Below, piece after piece: positions 45,612 through 54,285 of a DNA stretch of 64,000 nucleotides. Made by a program: the position numbers and the translations under genes. Within the stretch, counting starts at the first letter, position 1; each line of letters starts with the position of its first letter. Source of the DNA: Williamsia maris (GTDB taxonomy: Bacteria; Actinomycetota; Actinomycetes; Mycobacteriales; Mycobacteriaceae); NCBI RefSeq assembly GCF_024171815.1, contig NZ_JAMTCJ010000002.1, forward strand, positions 1,178,001 through 1,242,000, given 5' to 3'. Under the pieces are notes generated by a model, which was not told the origin of the DNA, did no database searches, and saw only the letters and a program-made list of their open reading frames with translations.

Positions 45612-47189
45612 TCACTTCAGTGAAGAGAGTTCACGTTTGAGAATCTTTCCCGCGGCATTCCGGGGGAATTCGCCGATGACGACGACACTGCGCGGGACCT
45701 TGAAATTGGCGAGTGTCGAGCGGCAGTGGGAGATCACCTCCGCCTCGGAGATCGACGCCCCTCCCCGCAGCGTGAGGTAGGCCCGTCCGACCTCCCCCAG
45801 GCGTTCGTCGGGGACGCCGATCACGGCCGCCTCGGTGACCGCGCCGAGTCGTACGAGGGTCTGCTCGACCTCCGCGGGATAGACGTTGAAGCCCCCGCAG
45901 ATGTACATGTCCTTCAGTCGGTCGGTGATGCGCAGGTTCCCGCGGTCGTCGATCGTCCCGATGTCGCCGGTGTGCAACCACCCGTCGGCGTCGATGGTCT
46001 CGGCCGTGGCCGCCGCATCGTCGAGATAGCCGCGCATCACCATGTCGCCCCGCGCCAGCACCTCGCCGACGTCGGAGAGCGCGATCTCCATCCCCGCGAA
46101 GGCGCGGCCGCAGGTGTTCGCCACCGTCTCGTCGTCGTCATCGGGCGTGCAGGTCGAGACGAACCCGCTGGTCTCGCTGAGTCCGTACGCGGTGATGACG
46201 GTCTGCACGCCCAGGTCGCGCTGGATGCGTTCGACCAGGACGACCGGAACGATCGCCGCACCGGTGACGACCAGACGCAGGCTCGACAGGTCGTGGTCGG
46301 CGCGGGTGTCGGCGTCGAGGATGGTCTGGAAGATGGTCGGGGCGCCGGGGAAGACCGTGGCCCGCCGCGCCGCGACCAGGGCCATCGCAGCCTCGGCGGA
46401 GTACACCGCGAGTGGGAGCATCGTCACGCCGAACAGGGTGCAGGCGAGGATACCCGCCTTGTAGCCGAAGGTGTGGAAGTAGGGGTTCACCATCAGGTAC
46501 CGGTCGTCGGGGGTCAGCGCCCCGTTGGCGCCCCAGGCCCGGGCCCCGGCCACCGACTGACGGTGTTCGGCGACGACGCCCTTGCTGCGACCGGTGGTGC
46601 CCGAGGTGAACAGGATGTCGGAGACGTCGTCGGGACGGACCGCGTCGGCCCGCGCGTCGGCCTCGGCGCGGTCGGTGTCGGTCGCCGACGAGAGGAAGTC
46701 GTTCCAGTCGATGCCGTGCTCCGCGCGGGTGCAGTCGTCGGCGTCGAGGCGGATCCGGACGGCCGCGATCAGGTCGGTGTCGGTGCTCAGGTCGGCCAGC
46801 GCGGCGAGTTCGGCGAGGCGGTCGGCACCCAGGAAGGTCCCGGGCACCACGAGCGCGCGGGCGTGGGTGCGGATCAGGACGTCGAGGACCTCGGTGGCGG
46901 TGTAGCGGGTGTTGACCGGGACGAGTGTGGCGCCCACGAGGTGCGCGCCCAGAGCGGCGATCGGCCAGTGCACGCTGTTGGGCGCCCAGATGGCCACGCG
47001 ATCACCGGCGGCGATGCCCTGACGGACGAGGGCTCCCGCGAAGGTGCGCACCGCCTCCAGCAGCTCGGACCAGGTCAGCTCGATGTCCTCGCCCCACTGC
47101 GAGTCGACGATCGCGACCCGGTCGGGCCACAGGAGCGCCGCGCGACGCAGCGCCTGCGGCGTGGTCTGCACCAGGTCCAGGTCGGTCAC
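45612..47189 (-). CDS. fadD3: HIP-CoA ligase FadD3
   Basis: A 525-residue acyl-adenylate-forming CoA ligase. It closely follows mycobacterial FadD3, which activates the indanedione propanoate (HIP) left after removal of the steroid A and B rings. Motifs are ILFTSGTTGRSKGV (P-loop), AYGLSETSGFVSTC, GWLHTGDIG, RLKDMYICGGFNVYPAEVE and PRNAAGKILKREL with the catalytic lysine. GTG 47189 is the first start downstream of the KstR2 operator; longer upstream starts would cross the operator. Divergent from fadE30. Confidence 0.9.
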   Translation of the reverse strand: MTDLDLVQTTPQALRRAALLWPDRVAIVDSQWGEDIELTWSELLEAVRTFAGALVRQGIAAGDRVAIWAPNSVHWPIAALGAHLVGATLVPVNTRYTATEVLDVLIRTHARALVVPGTFLGADRLAELAALADLSTDTDLIAAVRIRLDADDCTRAEHGIDWNDFLSSATDTDRAEADARADAVRPDDVSDILFTSGTTGRSKGVVAEHRQSVAGARAWGANGALTPDDRYLMVNPYFHTFGYKAGILACTLFGVTMLPLAVYSAEAAMALVAARRATVFPGAPTIFQTILDADTRADHDLSSLRLVVTGAAIVPVVLVERIQRDLGVQTVITAYGLSETSGFVSTCTPDDDDETVANTCGRAFAGMEIALSDVGEVLARGDMVMRGYLDDAAATAETIDADGWLHTGDIGTIDDRGNLRITDRLKDMYICGGFNVYPAEVEQTLVRLGAVTEAAVIGVPDERLGEVGRAYLTLRGGASISEAEVISHCRSTLANFKVPRSVVVIGEFPRNAAGKILKRELSSLK

Positions 47190-47198
47190 ATCGGAAAA

Positions 47199-47218
47199 CC
47201 TAGCAAACGCTTGGTAGG
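47199..47218. promoter_or_regulatory. KstR2 operator
   Basis: Palindrome CCTAGCAAACGCTTGGTAGG in the 43-bp gap between divergent fadD3 and fadE30. Its core AGCAAACGCTTGGT fits the KstR2 consensus AnCAAGnnCTTGnT with one mismatch. It almost equals the site before kstR2 (52692-52707) read on the other strand. Confidence 0.82.
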
Positions 47219-47232
47219 TTAGGCTAGCTCGC

Positions 47233-48486
47233 ATGACTCCGACCAATCTCGCCGATCGGGGCGTCGACCTGGGGCGGTATCCGGGCGGCGCGGAGGATTT
47301 CGCGCTCTCGGTGCGAACCTGGCTCGGCGAGAACCTGACCGGCGACTTCGCGCACCTGGCCGGACGCGGCGGACCGGGCAGCGAGCACGAGTTCTTCGCC
47401 GGACGGCTGGCCTGGGATCGACATCTCGCCGAATCGGGATGGACCTGCCTCGGCTGGCCCACCGAGTACGGCGGCCGTAACGCCACGATCGGTCAGCGCA
47501 TCCTGTTCCACACCGAGTACGCCCGGGCCGACGCGCCCGCCCGGGTCAACCACCTCGGCGAGGAACTGCTCGGGCCGACGCTCATCGCCTTCGGTACCGA
47601 CGCGCAGAAGGAACGGTTCCTGCCGGGCATCGCCGACGTGACCGAGCTGTGGGCGCAGGGGTACTCCGAGCCCGGGGCGGGATCGGATCTTGCGAACGTG
47701 TCCACCACCGCCCAGCTCGTCGACGGCCGATGGGTCATCAACGGGCAGAAGGTGTGGACGTCGCTCGCGCACGTCGCGCAGTGGGTCTTCGTGCTCTGCC
47801 GCGTCGAGCGCGGGTCGGCCCGACACAAGGGGTTGGGATTCCTCCTCGTGCCGTTGGACCAGCCCGGCATCACCGTGCGTCCCATCCAACAGCTCACCGG
47901 CACATCGGAGTTCAACGAGGTCTTTTTCGACGACGCGGTCACCGACGCCGACCTGATCGTCGGCGAGCCCGGCGACGGGTGGAAGGTCGCGATGGGACTG
48001 CTCGAGTTCGAACGCGGGGTGTCCACGCTCGGGCAACAGGTCGGCTTCGCCCGTGAACTCGACCGGGTGGTGGCGCTGGCCAAGTCGAACGGCGCCGCCG
48101 CCGACCCGACGATCCGCGAGCGCATCATCACCGCCTGGGTGGGGTTGCGCGTGATGCGCGCGCACGCCGAGCGCACCCTGGCCGCGGTCGACACCGGCGG
48201 CGCGGGTGGGCAGGCGTCGGTGTCGAAGCTGCAGTGGGCCAACTGGCATCGCGACCTGGGCGAGCTGGCGATGGCCGTGCAGGGCGCGCCGTCGCTGATC
48301 GCCCCGGACGCCACGACCGAGGGTGTCGCCAACGACATCACCGCCCCCGACCGGGTCGAACTCGACGAGTGGCAACGCCTTTTCCTCTTCACGCGTGCCG
48401 ACACCATCTACGGCGGCTCGAACGAGGTCCAACGCAACATCATCGCCGAGCGGGTGCTCGGACTTCCGCGAGAGGCACGGCAGTGA
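47233..48486 (+). CDS. fadE30: acyl-CoA dehydrogenase FadE30
   Basis: A 417-residue flavin dehydrogenase of steroid C/D-ring breakdown. It closely follows mycobacterial FadE30 along its length, with GGPGSEHE, TCLGWPTEYGGR, YARADAPARVNHLGEELLGPTLIAFG, QGYSEPGAGSDLANV, GQKVWTSLAH and the final TIYGGSNEVQRNIIAERVLGLPREA. It likely introduces a double bond into HIP-CoA or a derivative. ATG 47233, 14 bp after the operator. Confidence 0.92.
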   Translation: MTPTNLADRGVDLGRYPGGAEDFALSVRTWLGENLTGDFAHLAGRGGPGSEHEFFAGRLAWDRHLAESGWTCLGWPTEYGGRNATIGQRILFHTEYARADAPARVNHLGEELLGPTLIAFGTDAQKERFLPGIADVTELWAQGYSEPGAGSDLANVSTTAQLVDGRWVINGQKVWTSLAHVAQWVFVLCRVERGSARHKGLGFLLVPLDQPGITVRPIQQLTGTSEFNEVFFDDAVTDADLIVGEPGDGWKVAMGLLEFERGVSTLGQQVGFARELDRVVALAKSNGAAADPTIRERIITAWVGLRVMRAHAERTLAAVDTGGAGGQASVSKLQWANWHRDLGELAMAVQGAPSLIAPDATTEGVANDITAPDRVELDEWQRLFLFTRADTIYGGSNEVQRNIIAERVLGLPREARQ

Positions 48487-49328
48487 CCACATCCCCCCAC
48501 CCTTCCTCGCCGCACGCCTCTACGCCCCACGCCTCTTCGCCGCTGTCGACGCCGCCGGAGGAGATCCCCGGACACGGTCTGCTGGCCGGCAAGAAGGTCG
48601 TCGTCACCGCAGCGGCGGGAACCGGCATCGGGTTCGCCTCGGCACGGCGCGCGCTGCTGGAGGGCGCCGACGTCCTCGTCAGCGACTTCCACGAGCGCCG
48701 ACTCGGCGAGACCGTGGAGAAGCTCGTGCTGGAGTTCCCGGATCAGACCGTGGCACAGACGGTCTGCGACGTGTCGAAGACCGATCAGGTGAACGAGTTG
48801 ATCGATGTCGCGGCACATGACCTGGGTCGGATCGACGTCCTGATCAACAATGCCGGGCTCGGCGGCGAGACCCCGATCGTCGAGATGACCGACGACCAGT
48901 GGGACCGGGTCCTCGACATCACGCTGACCAGCACGTTCCGTGCGACCCGGGCCGCGCTGCGCTATTTCGCCGCCGCACCCCACAACGGGGTCATCGTCAA
49001 CAACGCCTCGGTGCTGGGGTGGCGCGCCCAGCACGGTCAATCCCATTACGCCGCAGCCAAAGCCGGTGTCATGGCCCTGACCCGGTGCTCGGCGGTGGAG
49101 GCCGCGGAGTACGGCGTCCGCATCAACGCCGTCGCCCCGTCGATCGCCCGGCATCCGTTCCTGGCCAAGGTGACCAGCGAGGAACTACTCGACGACCTCG
49201 CCTCGCGTGAGGCCTACGGCCGCGCGGCCGAGGTCTGGGAGATCGCCGCCACCATCGCGATGCTCGCCAGCGACTACACCACATACCTGACCGGGGAGAT
49301 CGTCTCGATCTCCAGCCAACGAGCCTGA
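48483..49328 (+). CDS. ipdF: short-chain dehydrogenase IpdF
   Basis: A 281-residue SDR acting on a hydroxy-HIP-CoA intermediate in steroid C/D-ring degradation. It has the cofactor loop TAAAGTGIGFASARRAL, NNAGLGG, and the catalytic S-Y-K (NNASVLG, YAAAKAGVMAL). The ending TTYLTGEIVSISSQ is close to Rv3559c. GTG 48483 overlaps the fadE30 stop (GTGA). The N-terminal 30 residues (Ser/Pro/His-rich) are longer than in mycobacteria. Confidence 0.9.
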   Translation: MTTSPHPSSPHASTPHASSPLSTPPEEIPGHGLLAGKKVVVTAAAGTGIGFASARRALLEGADVLVSDFHERRLGETVEKLVLEFPDQTVAQTVCDVSKTDQVNELIDVAAHDLGRIDVLINNAGLGGETPIVEMTDDQWDRVLDITLTSTFRATRAALRYFAAAPHNGVIVNNASVLGWRAQHGQSHYAAAKAGVMALTRCSAVEAAEYGVRINAVAPSIARHPFLAKVTSEELLDDLASREAYGRAAEVWEIAATIAMLASDYTTYLTGEIVSISSQRA

Positions 49329-49348
49329 CCCGCACGAGGAGCCACACC

Positions 49349-50503
49349 ATGAGCACACCGCAGGCCTACATCGTCGATTCCCTGCGCACCCCGGTGGGCA
49401 AGCGCAACGGATCCCTGGCGAAGGTGAACCCGATCGATCTCGGTGCCCACGTCATGAAGGCGGTCGTCGAGCGCACCGGGATCGCCCCGGACGTCGTCGA
49501 CGACGTGGTGTTCGGCTGCGTCGACACCATCGGGCCCCAGGCGGGCAACGTCGCCCGCTCGTCCTGGCTGGCCGCAGGCCTGCCGCTGGCCGTCCCGGCG
49601 ACCACCGTCGACCGGCAGTGCGGATCGTCGCAGCAGGCAATCCATTTCGCCGCGCAGGGCGTGATGAGCGGGACCCAGGACGTGGTGATCGCCGGTGGGT
49701 TGCAGAACATGAGCGCCATCCCCATCTCGGCGGCGATGATCGCCGGGGCGCAGTACGGTTTCGGCAACCCGTTCCACGACTCCACCGGGTGGCAGGAGCG
49801 TTTCGGCGACGCCGAGATCTCGCAGTTTCGCGGCGCCGGGATGATGGCCGAGAAGTGGGGGATCAGCCGCGAGGACATGGAGGCGTGGGCGCTGCAGTCG
49901 CATCAGCGGGCGCGTACGGCCATCGCCGAGGGGCGTTTCGACAACGAGCTCGTCGCGCTCGGCGACTGCGTCGTCGACGAATGCCCCCGCGAGACGTCGT
50001 TGGAGAAGATGGCGTCGCTGCCGGTGCTCGAGGAGGGGTCGAGGTTGACCGCCGCCGTCGCATCGCAGATCTGTGACGGTGCCGCGGCCACGCTGGTGGT
50101 GTCGGAGGCGGCGTTGGAACGGTACGGCCTCACCCCGCGCGCGCGGATCCACCATCTCTCGGTGCGAGGCGACGATCCGATCATGATGCTGTCGGCGCCG
50201 ATCCCGGCCACCGCCTACGCGCTCGAGAAGACCGGGCTGTCGATCGACGACATCGACGTCGTCGAGATCAACGAGGCGTTCGCGCCCGTGGTCCTCGCGT
50301 GGCTGAAGGAGACCGGAGCCGACCCGGCCCGGGTCAACCCCAACGGCGGCGGCATCGCGCTGGGCCACCCGCTGGGTGCGACCGGTGCGAAGCTGTTCGC
50401 GACGATGCTCAACGAACTCGAACGCACCGGCGGGCGCTACGGGCTGCAGACGATGTGTGAGGGCGGCGGGACCGCCAACGTCACCATCATCGAGCGGCTC
50501 TGA
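49349..50503 (+). CDS. fadA6: acetyl-CoA acetyltransferase FadA6
   Basis: A 384-residue thiolase of the same pathway. The nucleophilic cysteine lies in VDRQCGSSQQAIHFAAQGVM; the C-terminal motifs are NPNGGGIALGHPLGATGAK with catalytic His, and ETMCEGGG-like MCEGGGTANVTIIE. Strong similarity to Rv3556c FadA6, which thiolyses the opened C/D-ring acyl-CoA. Ends at repeat array C. Confidence 0.92.
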   Translation: MSTPQAYIVDSLRTPVGKRNGSLAKVNPIDLGAHVMKAVVERTGIAPDVVDDVVFGCVDTIGPQAGNVARSSWLAAGLPLAVPATTVDRQCGSSQQAIHFAAQGVMSGTQDVVIAGGLQNMSAIPISAAMIAGAQYGFGNPFHDSTGWQERFGDAEISQFRGAGMMAEKWGISREDMEAWALQSHQRARTAIAEGRFDNELVALGDCVVDECPRETSLEKMASLPVLEEGSRLTAAVASQICDGAAATLVVSEAALERYGLTPRARIHHLSVRGDDPIMMLSAPIPATAYALEKTGLSIDDIDVVEINEAFAPVVLAWLKETGADPARVNPNGGGIALGHPLGATGAKLFATMLNELERTGGRYGLQTMCEGGGTANVTIIERL

Positions 50504-50506
50504 TCC

Positions 50507-50650
50507 GCCGACCGTGCCGTAACAACGCGCCCACCGTGCCGTTATGGCCCGCCGACCGTGCCGTAACAACGCGCCCACCGTGCCGTTATGGCCCGCCGAG
50601 CGTGCCGTAACCGCCCACCGACCGTGCCGTAACAACCCGCCGACCGTGCG
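50507..50650. repeat. intergenic repeat array C (CCGTGCCGTWAC family)
   Basis: Direct repeats between convergent fadA6 and a membrane-protein gene. A 44-bp unit built from GACCGTGCCGTAACAACG and CCCACCGTGCCGTTATGG is repeated at 50507-50550 and 50551-50594. Degenerate third and fourth pieces run to 50650. Core CGTGCCGTAA or CGTGCCGTTA occurs six times, about 21-22 bp apart, the same period as array A but a different sequence. Confidence 0.88.
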
Positions 50651-51037
50651 TCAGTAGGCGACGGTCTGGGCGATGGCGGTGACGACGAGGCCGGTCGACA
50701 ATGACACGAACGACAGGCCTGAGATCGCCTTGTAGACGATCATCTTCTGGATGTCGGCGTTGAAGCCGAGGGGGATGAACAGCAGCGGGTTCACGATGCC
50801 GCCGATGACGACGAGGACCAGCGCCCAGTCGGGGGTGTCCGACGCGACCGCCCCGACCGCGACCATGAGGATGCCCATGATGATCCAGTCGAGATGGGTC
50901 TGGAACACGCGTCGTTGATGGATCAGGCCGATCGCACGTAGTGCGTCCGGCTTCTCGACCACGAGCGTGACCGCGAACCCCGACACCGCCCCGACCGCGA
51001 TCGACCACAACCCGACCAGGATGAGTACGTCGGTCAT
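50651..51037 (-). CDS. four-helix membrane protein of unknown function
   Basis: A 128-residue protein with four hydrophobic segments (VLILVGLWSIAVGAVSGFAVTLVV; WIIMGILMVAVGAVA; WALVLVVIGGIVNPLLFIPL; LSFVSLSTGLVVTAIAQ). A conserved-looking HQRRVFQTHLDWIIMG links the first and second. Not recognised to family with confidence. It begins at ATG 51037; longer forms overlapping the aldehyde dehydrogenase promoter are not supported. Confidence 0.62.
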   Translation of the reverse strand: MTDVLILVGLWSIAVGAVSGFAVTLVVEKPDALRAIGLIHQRRVFQTHLDWIIMGILMVAVGAVASDTPDWALVLVVIGGIVNPLLFIPLGFNADIQKMIVYKAISGLSFVSLSTGLVVTAIAQTVAY

Positions 51038-51107
51038 GGGCTCGACAGTACGGTCCGGCCCACGGGCGGTGGCGCGAACCCTGTGATGTGGCGCATACTG
51101 CAAAGCA

Positions 51108-51125
51108 ACACATTGAACAATTTGT
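51108..51125. promoter_or_regulatory. inverted repeat upstream of aldehyde dehydrogenase gene
   Basis: ACACATTG-AA-CAATTTGT, matching at 7 of 8 arm positions, 30-47 bp upstream of the ATG. It lies in an AT-rich pocket. Probably a regulator site unrelated to KstR2, whose sequence it does not resemble. Confidence 0.45.
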
Positions 51126-51154
51126 TTCTTTGGGCGATCGAAGGAGATCGAACG

Positions 51155-52678
51155 ATGACCAAGCCCGCTCCGACCACATCCGGTACCGCGCACGCCGCCA
51201 CCGTCACGCCGCTGCACCGCTCCGCCGATGAGCGCAGCCTGACCGAGCTTCTCGATCTGCAGCGCGCGGCGTTCCTGCGGGACGGCATCCCGGACGCGGC
51301 CACGCGCATCAGCCGGATCAACCGGCTCTCGTCGCTCCTGCTCGACCACGCCGACGAGATCGCCGAGGCCCTCGACGCCGACTTCGGCACGCGTCCGCGG
51401 GATCTGTCGATCGCCACCGACGTCGCCGGATGCATGATCGATCTGGCACATCAGCGCAAGCACCTGCGTAGCTGGATGAAGACCGAGAAGGTCGCCAAGG
51501 CGATGGGCCTGGCCGGGTTCTCGCAGCGCATCCGGCACGATCCGCTGGGTGTCGTCGGCATCATCGGCCCCTGGAACTTTCCGCTCCAGCTGACGGTCGT
51601 CCCGGCCGGCTCGGCGTTCGCCGCGGGAAACCGCGTGATGATGCGCCCGTCGTCGGCGACAGCGCGAACCACCGCCGTGCTCGCCAAGTACGCGCCGAAC
51701 TACTTCTCGCTCGAGGAGTTCGCCGTCCTCACCAGCGCGCACGGATCGGGATCGGACTTCGCCAAGCTGAAGGTCGACCACATGTTCTTCACCGGATCCC
51801 CCGAGGTGGGCGCGTCGGTGGCCGCGGAGGCGGGCAAGAACCTTGTCCCGGTCACCCTCGAACTCGGCGGCAAGAACCCGGCCGTCGTCGACGTCGACGC
51901 CGACATCGACACCGCGGCCAAGCGCCTCGCCGACGCACGGATGGTCAACAGTGGTCAGGTCTGCCTGTGTCCCGACTACGCCTTCGTCCCCGAGGACAAG
52001 CTCGGCCAGTTCACCGATCGGGTGATGGCCCGCTGGCGCGAGAACTACGCGTCGGTGCTGCACAACGAGCAGTTCACCTCGACCATCAACGAGAAGAACT
52101 ACACGCGCATCGTCGGGCTGATCGACGACGCCGTGAGCCTCGGCGCCACCAAGCAGCAGCTCATCCCGGCCGGGGAGAAGCTGCCCGACGCGGCGTCGCG
52201 CAAGATCCCGCCGACGCTGCTGACCGGGGTCTCCGCCGGCATGAAGATCGAGGAGGACGAGGTCTTCGGTCCGGTGCTGACCGTCTACCCCTACCGCGAT
52301 CTCGGCGAGGCGATCAGCCACATCACCTCGCACAGCCACCCGCTGACGATGTACTGGTACGGCCCGGACAACGACCGCTACGAGTCGCTGCAGGACGCCA
52401 CCCGCTCGGGTTCGGTGAACGGCAACGACTTCGCCCTCAACCTGCTCAGCGCGGAACTGCCCTTCGGCGGTGTCGGTGCCAGCGGGATGGGCAGCTATCA
52501 CGGCAAATTCGGGTTCGCCACGTTCTCCCACGCCCGCGCGGTCACCCACTCGCGCATGCCGCTGAGCTTTGCCGAGCTGATGTCGGCGCCGTTCCGCAAG
52601 CGCGACACCCGCTCGACCAACATCCAGCTGGCGATGTGGCGGATGATCACGAAGCGGGCGAGCAAGAAGAATCGCTGA
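51155..52678 (+). CDS. aldehyde dehydrogenase, coniferyl-aldehyde dehydrogenase type
   Basis: A 507-residue NAD(P)-dependent aldehyde dehydrogenase. Catalytic glutamate is in TLELGGKNP and nucleophilic cysteine in NSGQVCLCPDYAF. The N-terminal WNFPLQLTVVP and C-terminal LPFGGVGASGMGSYHGKFGF match the coniferyl-aldehyde/class 3-like subgroup. ATG 51155 is set by AAGGAGA eight bases upstream. It lies inside the KstR2 block, immediately before kstR2, although an aldehyde dehydrogenase is not part of the usual mycobacterial arrangement. Confidence 0.88.
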   Translation: MTKPAPTTSGTAHAATVTPLHRSADERSLTELLDLQRAAFLRDGIPDAATRISRINRLSSLLLDHADEIAEALDADFGTRPRDLSIATDVAGCMIDLAHQRKHLRSWMKTEKVAKAMGLAGFSQRIRHDPLGVVGIIGPWNFPLQLTVVPAGSAFAAGNRVMMRPSSATARTTAVLAKYAPNYFSLEEFAVLTSAHGSGSDFAKLKVDHMFFTGSPEVGASVAAEAGKNLVPVTLELGGKNPAVVDVDADIDTAAKRLADARMVNSGQVCLCPDYAFVPEDKLGQFTDRVMARWRENYASVLHNEQFTSTINEKNYTRIVGLIDDAVSLGATKQQLIPAGEKLPDAASRKIPPTLLTGVSAGMKIEEDEVFGPVLTVYPYRDLGEAISHITSHSHPLTMYWYGPDNDRYESLQDATRSGSVNGNDFALNLLSAELPFGGVGASGMGSYHGKFGFATFSHARAVTHSRMPLSFAELMSAPFRKRDTRSTNIQLAMWRMITKRASKKNR

Positions 52679-52691
52679 TCGAACTCCTCGG

Positions 52692-52707
52692 CCAAGCGCT
52701 TGCTAGG
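52692..52707. promoter_or_regulatory. KstR2 operator before kstR2
   Basis: CCAAGCGCTTGCTAGG, reverse complement CCTAGCAAGCGCTTGG, one base different from the fadD3/fadE30 operator over 16 bp. The core fits the KstR2 consensus AnCAAGnnCTTGnT except for the last base. Located 34-49 bp before the kstR2 start, suiting autorepression. Confidence 0.8.
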
Positions 52708-52740
52708 GTTGGTGACCTGGCCGAGGAGGAGATCGCACAC

Positions 52741-53337
52741 GTGTCGCCGAATACTGCTTCGCGCTCGACGCGACGCGACGAACTGCTCGGGCTCGCCGGC
52801 CGCATGTTCGCCGAACAAGGGTTGCGCACCACCACCGTTCGCGACATCGCCGATTCGGCGGGCATCCTCTCCGGCAGTCTCTACCACCACTTCGATTCGA
52901 AGGAATCGATGGTCGACGAGATCCTCAGGGGGTTCCTCGACGCGCTGTTCACCCGCTACAACGCGATCGTCGACGCCGACCTGCCCGCCGACGAGACGCT
53001 GGTCCAGCTGATCGTCGCGTCGTTCGAGAGCATCGACGCCGACCATCACGCGGTGGCGATCTATCAGGACGAGGCCAAGCGCCTGTCGGGTCAGGAACGG
53101 TTCGACTACATCGCGGTGCGCAACACCGAGTTCCGCAAACTGTGGAAGACGGTGCTGCGCAAAGGAGTCGACGACGGCACGTTCCGCGCCGACCTCGACA
53201 CCGAGCTCGTGTACCGGTTCCTACGCGACACCGTGTGGGTGGCCGTCCGCTGGTACCGGCCGGGCGGTTCGCTGTCGGCGCGTGAGGTGGCAGACCAGTA
53301 CCTGAGCGTCGTCCTCGAGGGCCTGGTCCCGCGCTGA
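52741..53337 (+). CDS. kstR2: TetR-family repressor KstR2
   Basis: A 198-residue TetR regulator of steroid C/D-ring degradation genes. The helix-turn-helix is TTVRDIADSAGILSGSLYHHFDSKESMVDEIL, and the ligand domain carries AIYQDEAKRLSGQERFDYI and VYRFLRDTVWVAVRWYRPGGSLSAREVADQYL, nearly as in M. tuberculosis KstR2. Its known ligand is HIP-CoA. GTG 52741 follows GAGGAGGA. Both matching operators lie in this window. Confidence 0.92.
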   Translation: MSPNTASRSTRRDELLGLAGRMFAEQGLRTTTVRDIADSAGILSGSLYHHFDSKESMVDEILRGFLDALFTRYNAIVDADLPADETLVQLIVASFESIDADHHAVAIYQDEAKRLSGQERFDYIAVRNTEFRKLWKTVLRKGVDDGTFRADLDTELVYRFLRDTVWVAVRWYRPGGSLSAREVADQYLSVVLEGLVPR

Positions 53338-53338
53338 G

Positions 53339-54244
53339 TCAGACCACCTCGCCGACGATGTCGGCGAGACGATGCACCTGGTCCACGTCGGAGTCGGTGG
53401 GGATCAGGTGTACCTCGTCGGCGCCGACGTCGGCGAACGTCGCCAGCACCTCACGCAGTTGCGCCGGTGTCCCGACGAAACCGGTGGTCGGTGCCATCGC
53501 GTCGACGAGATCGACGGGCAGCCAGTTCATGTAGTGCCGGAGGTGGCGGTGGATCTGTCCGCGGCCCGAACCGTCGCCGTCGTCGAGGGCGACCCAGAAC
53601 GACGTGGTCAGCCGTGGCGACGGCCTGCCGGCCTCGGCCCATGCGGCGCGGGTGACGTCGAACAGATCGGCCACCCCGGCCGCCGCGAGATCCAGGGTCA
53701 CCCCGGCGAGGCCGTCGGCCCACGACGCCGCACTGCGGATCGTCTTGCGTCCGGTCGTCCCGACGAGTAACTCGGGACCGCCTGCCCGGACCGGCGGTGG
53801 ACCCACCGGAAGCGTTGCGCCGGTGACGTTCTCGCCACGCCACACCCGCTGCATCACGGCCACCCGATCGGCCATCCCACGCATCGTCTGAGTGGCCGGG
53901 TCCGCGCCCGCGGCGCGATAGTCCTCGCGACGCCCGCCGACACCGAACCCGACGGTGAGTCGGCCCCGGGACAGCTGGTCGCCGGTGGCGAGCGACTTGG
54001 CGAGCAGGACCGGATCGTGCAGTTGCGGCACGATCACGGTGGTCACCAAGCGAACGCGTGAGGTCCACGCCGCGACCGCGCCGAGCAGCGTGAGCGTCTC
54101 GGGGTTGTCGAAGGCCATCCGCTCGCCGAAACACAACGAGGAGAACGGACCCGCGTCGATCGCCCGGGCCCACGCCTCGAGCGTGGCGGGTCCGTCCGCC
54201 CAGACGTCGGGCTCCATGACGGGCAGGGTCAGACCGACGAACAT
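53339..54244 (-). CDS. LLM-class F420/FMN-dependent oxidoreductase
   Basis: A 301-residue luciferase-like TIM-barrel enzyme. Landmarks are VGLTLPVMEPDVWADGPATLEAWARAIDAGPFSSLCFGERM, VRLVTTVIVPQLHDPVLLAKSLATGDQLSRGRLTVGFGVGGRREDY, and late GFVGTPAQLREVLATFADVGADEVHLIP. The VGxGGRREDY block suits F420- or FMN-dependent members. Substrate unknown. Its stop lies 1 bp from the convergent kstR2 stop. Confidence 0.86.
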   Translation of the reverse strand: MFVGLTLPVMEPDVWADGPATLEAWARAIDAGPFSSLCFGERMAFDNPETLTLLGAVAAWTSRVRLVTTVIVPQLHDPVLLAKSLATGDQLSRGRLTVGFGVGGRREDYRAAGADPATQTMRGMADRVAVMQRVWRGENVTGATLPVGPPPVRAGGPELLVGTTGRKTIRSAASWADGLAGVTLDLAAAGVADLFDVTRAAWAEAGRPSPRLTTSFWVALDDGDGSGRGQIHRHLRHYMNWLPVDLVDAMAPTTGFVGTPAQLREVLATFADVGADEVHLIPTDSDVDQVHRLADIVGEVV

Positions 54245-54285
54245 GACGTCGTGAGCTCAGCCGACCGTGAGGTGTCCGCGTGCCG

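Noticed and set aside
47215-47228. Iron-box-like TAGGTTAGGCTAGC before fadE30
   Set aside because: Only half an IdeR site; it overlaps the better-supported KstR2 palindrome, and the genes concerned are steroid, not iron, genes.
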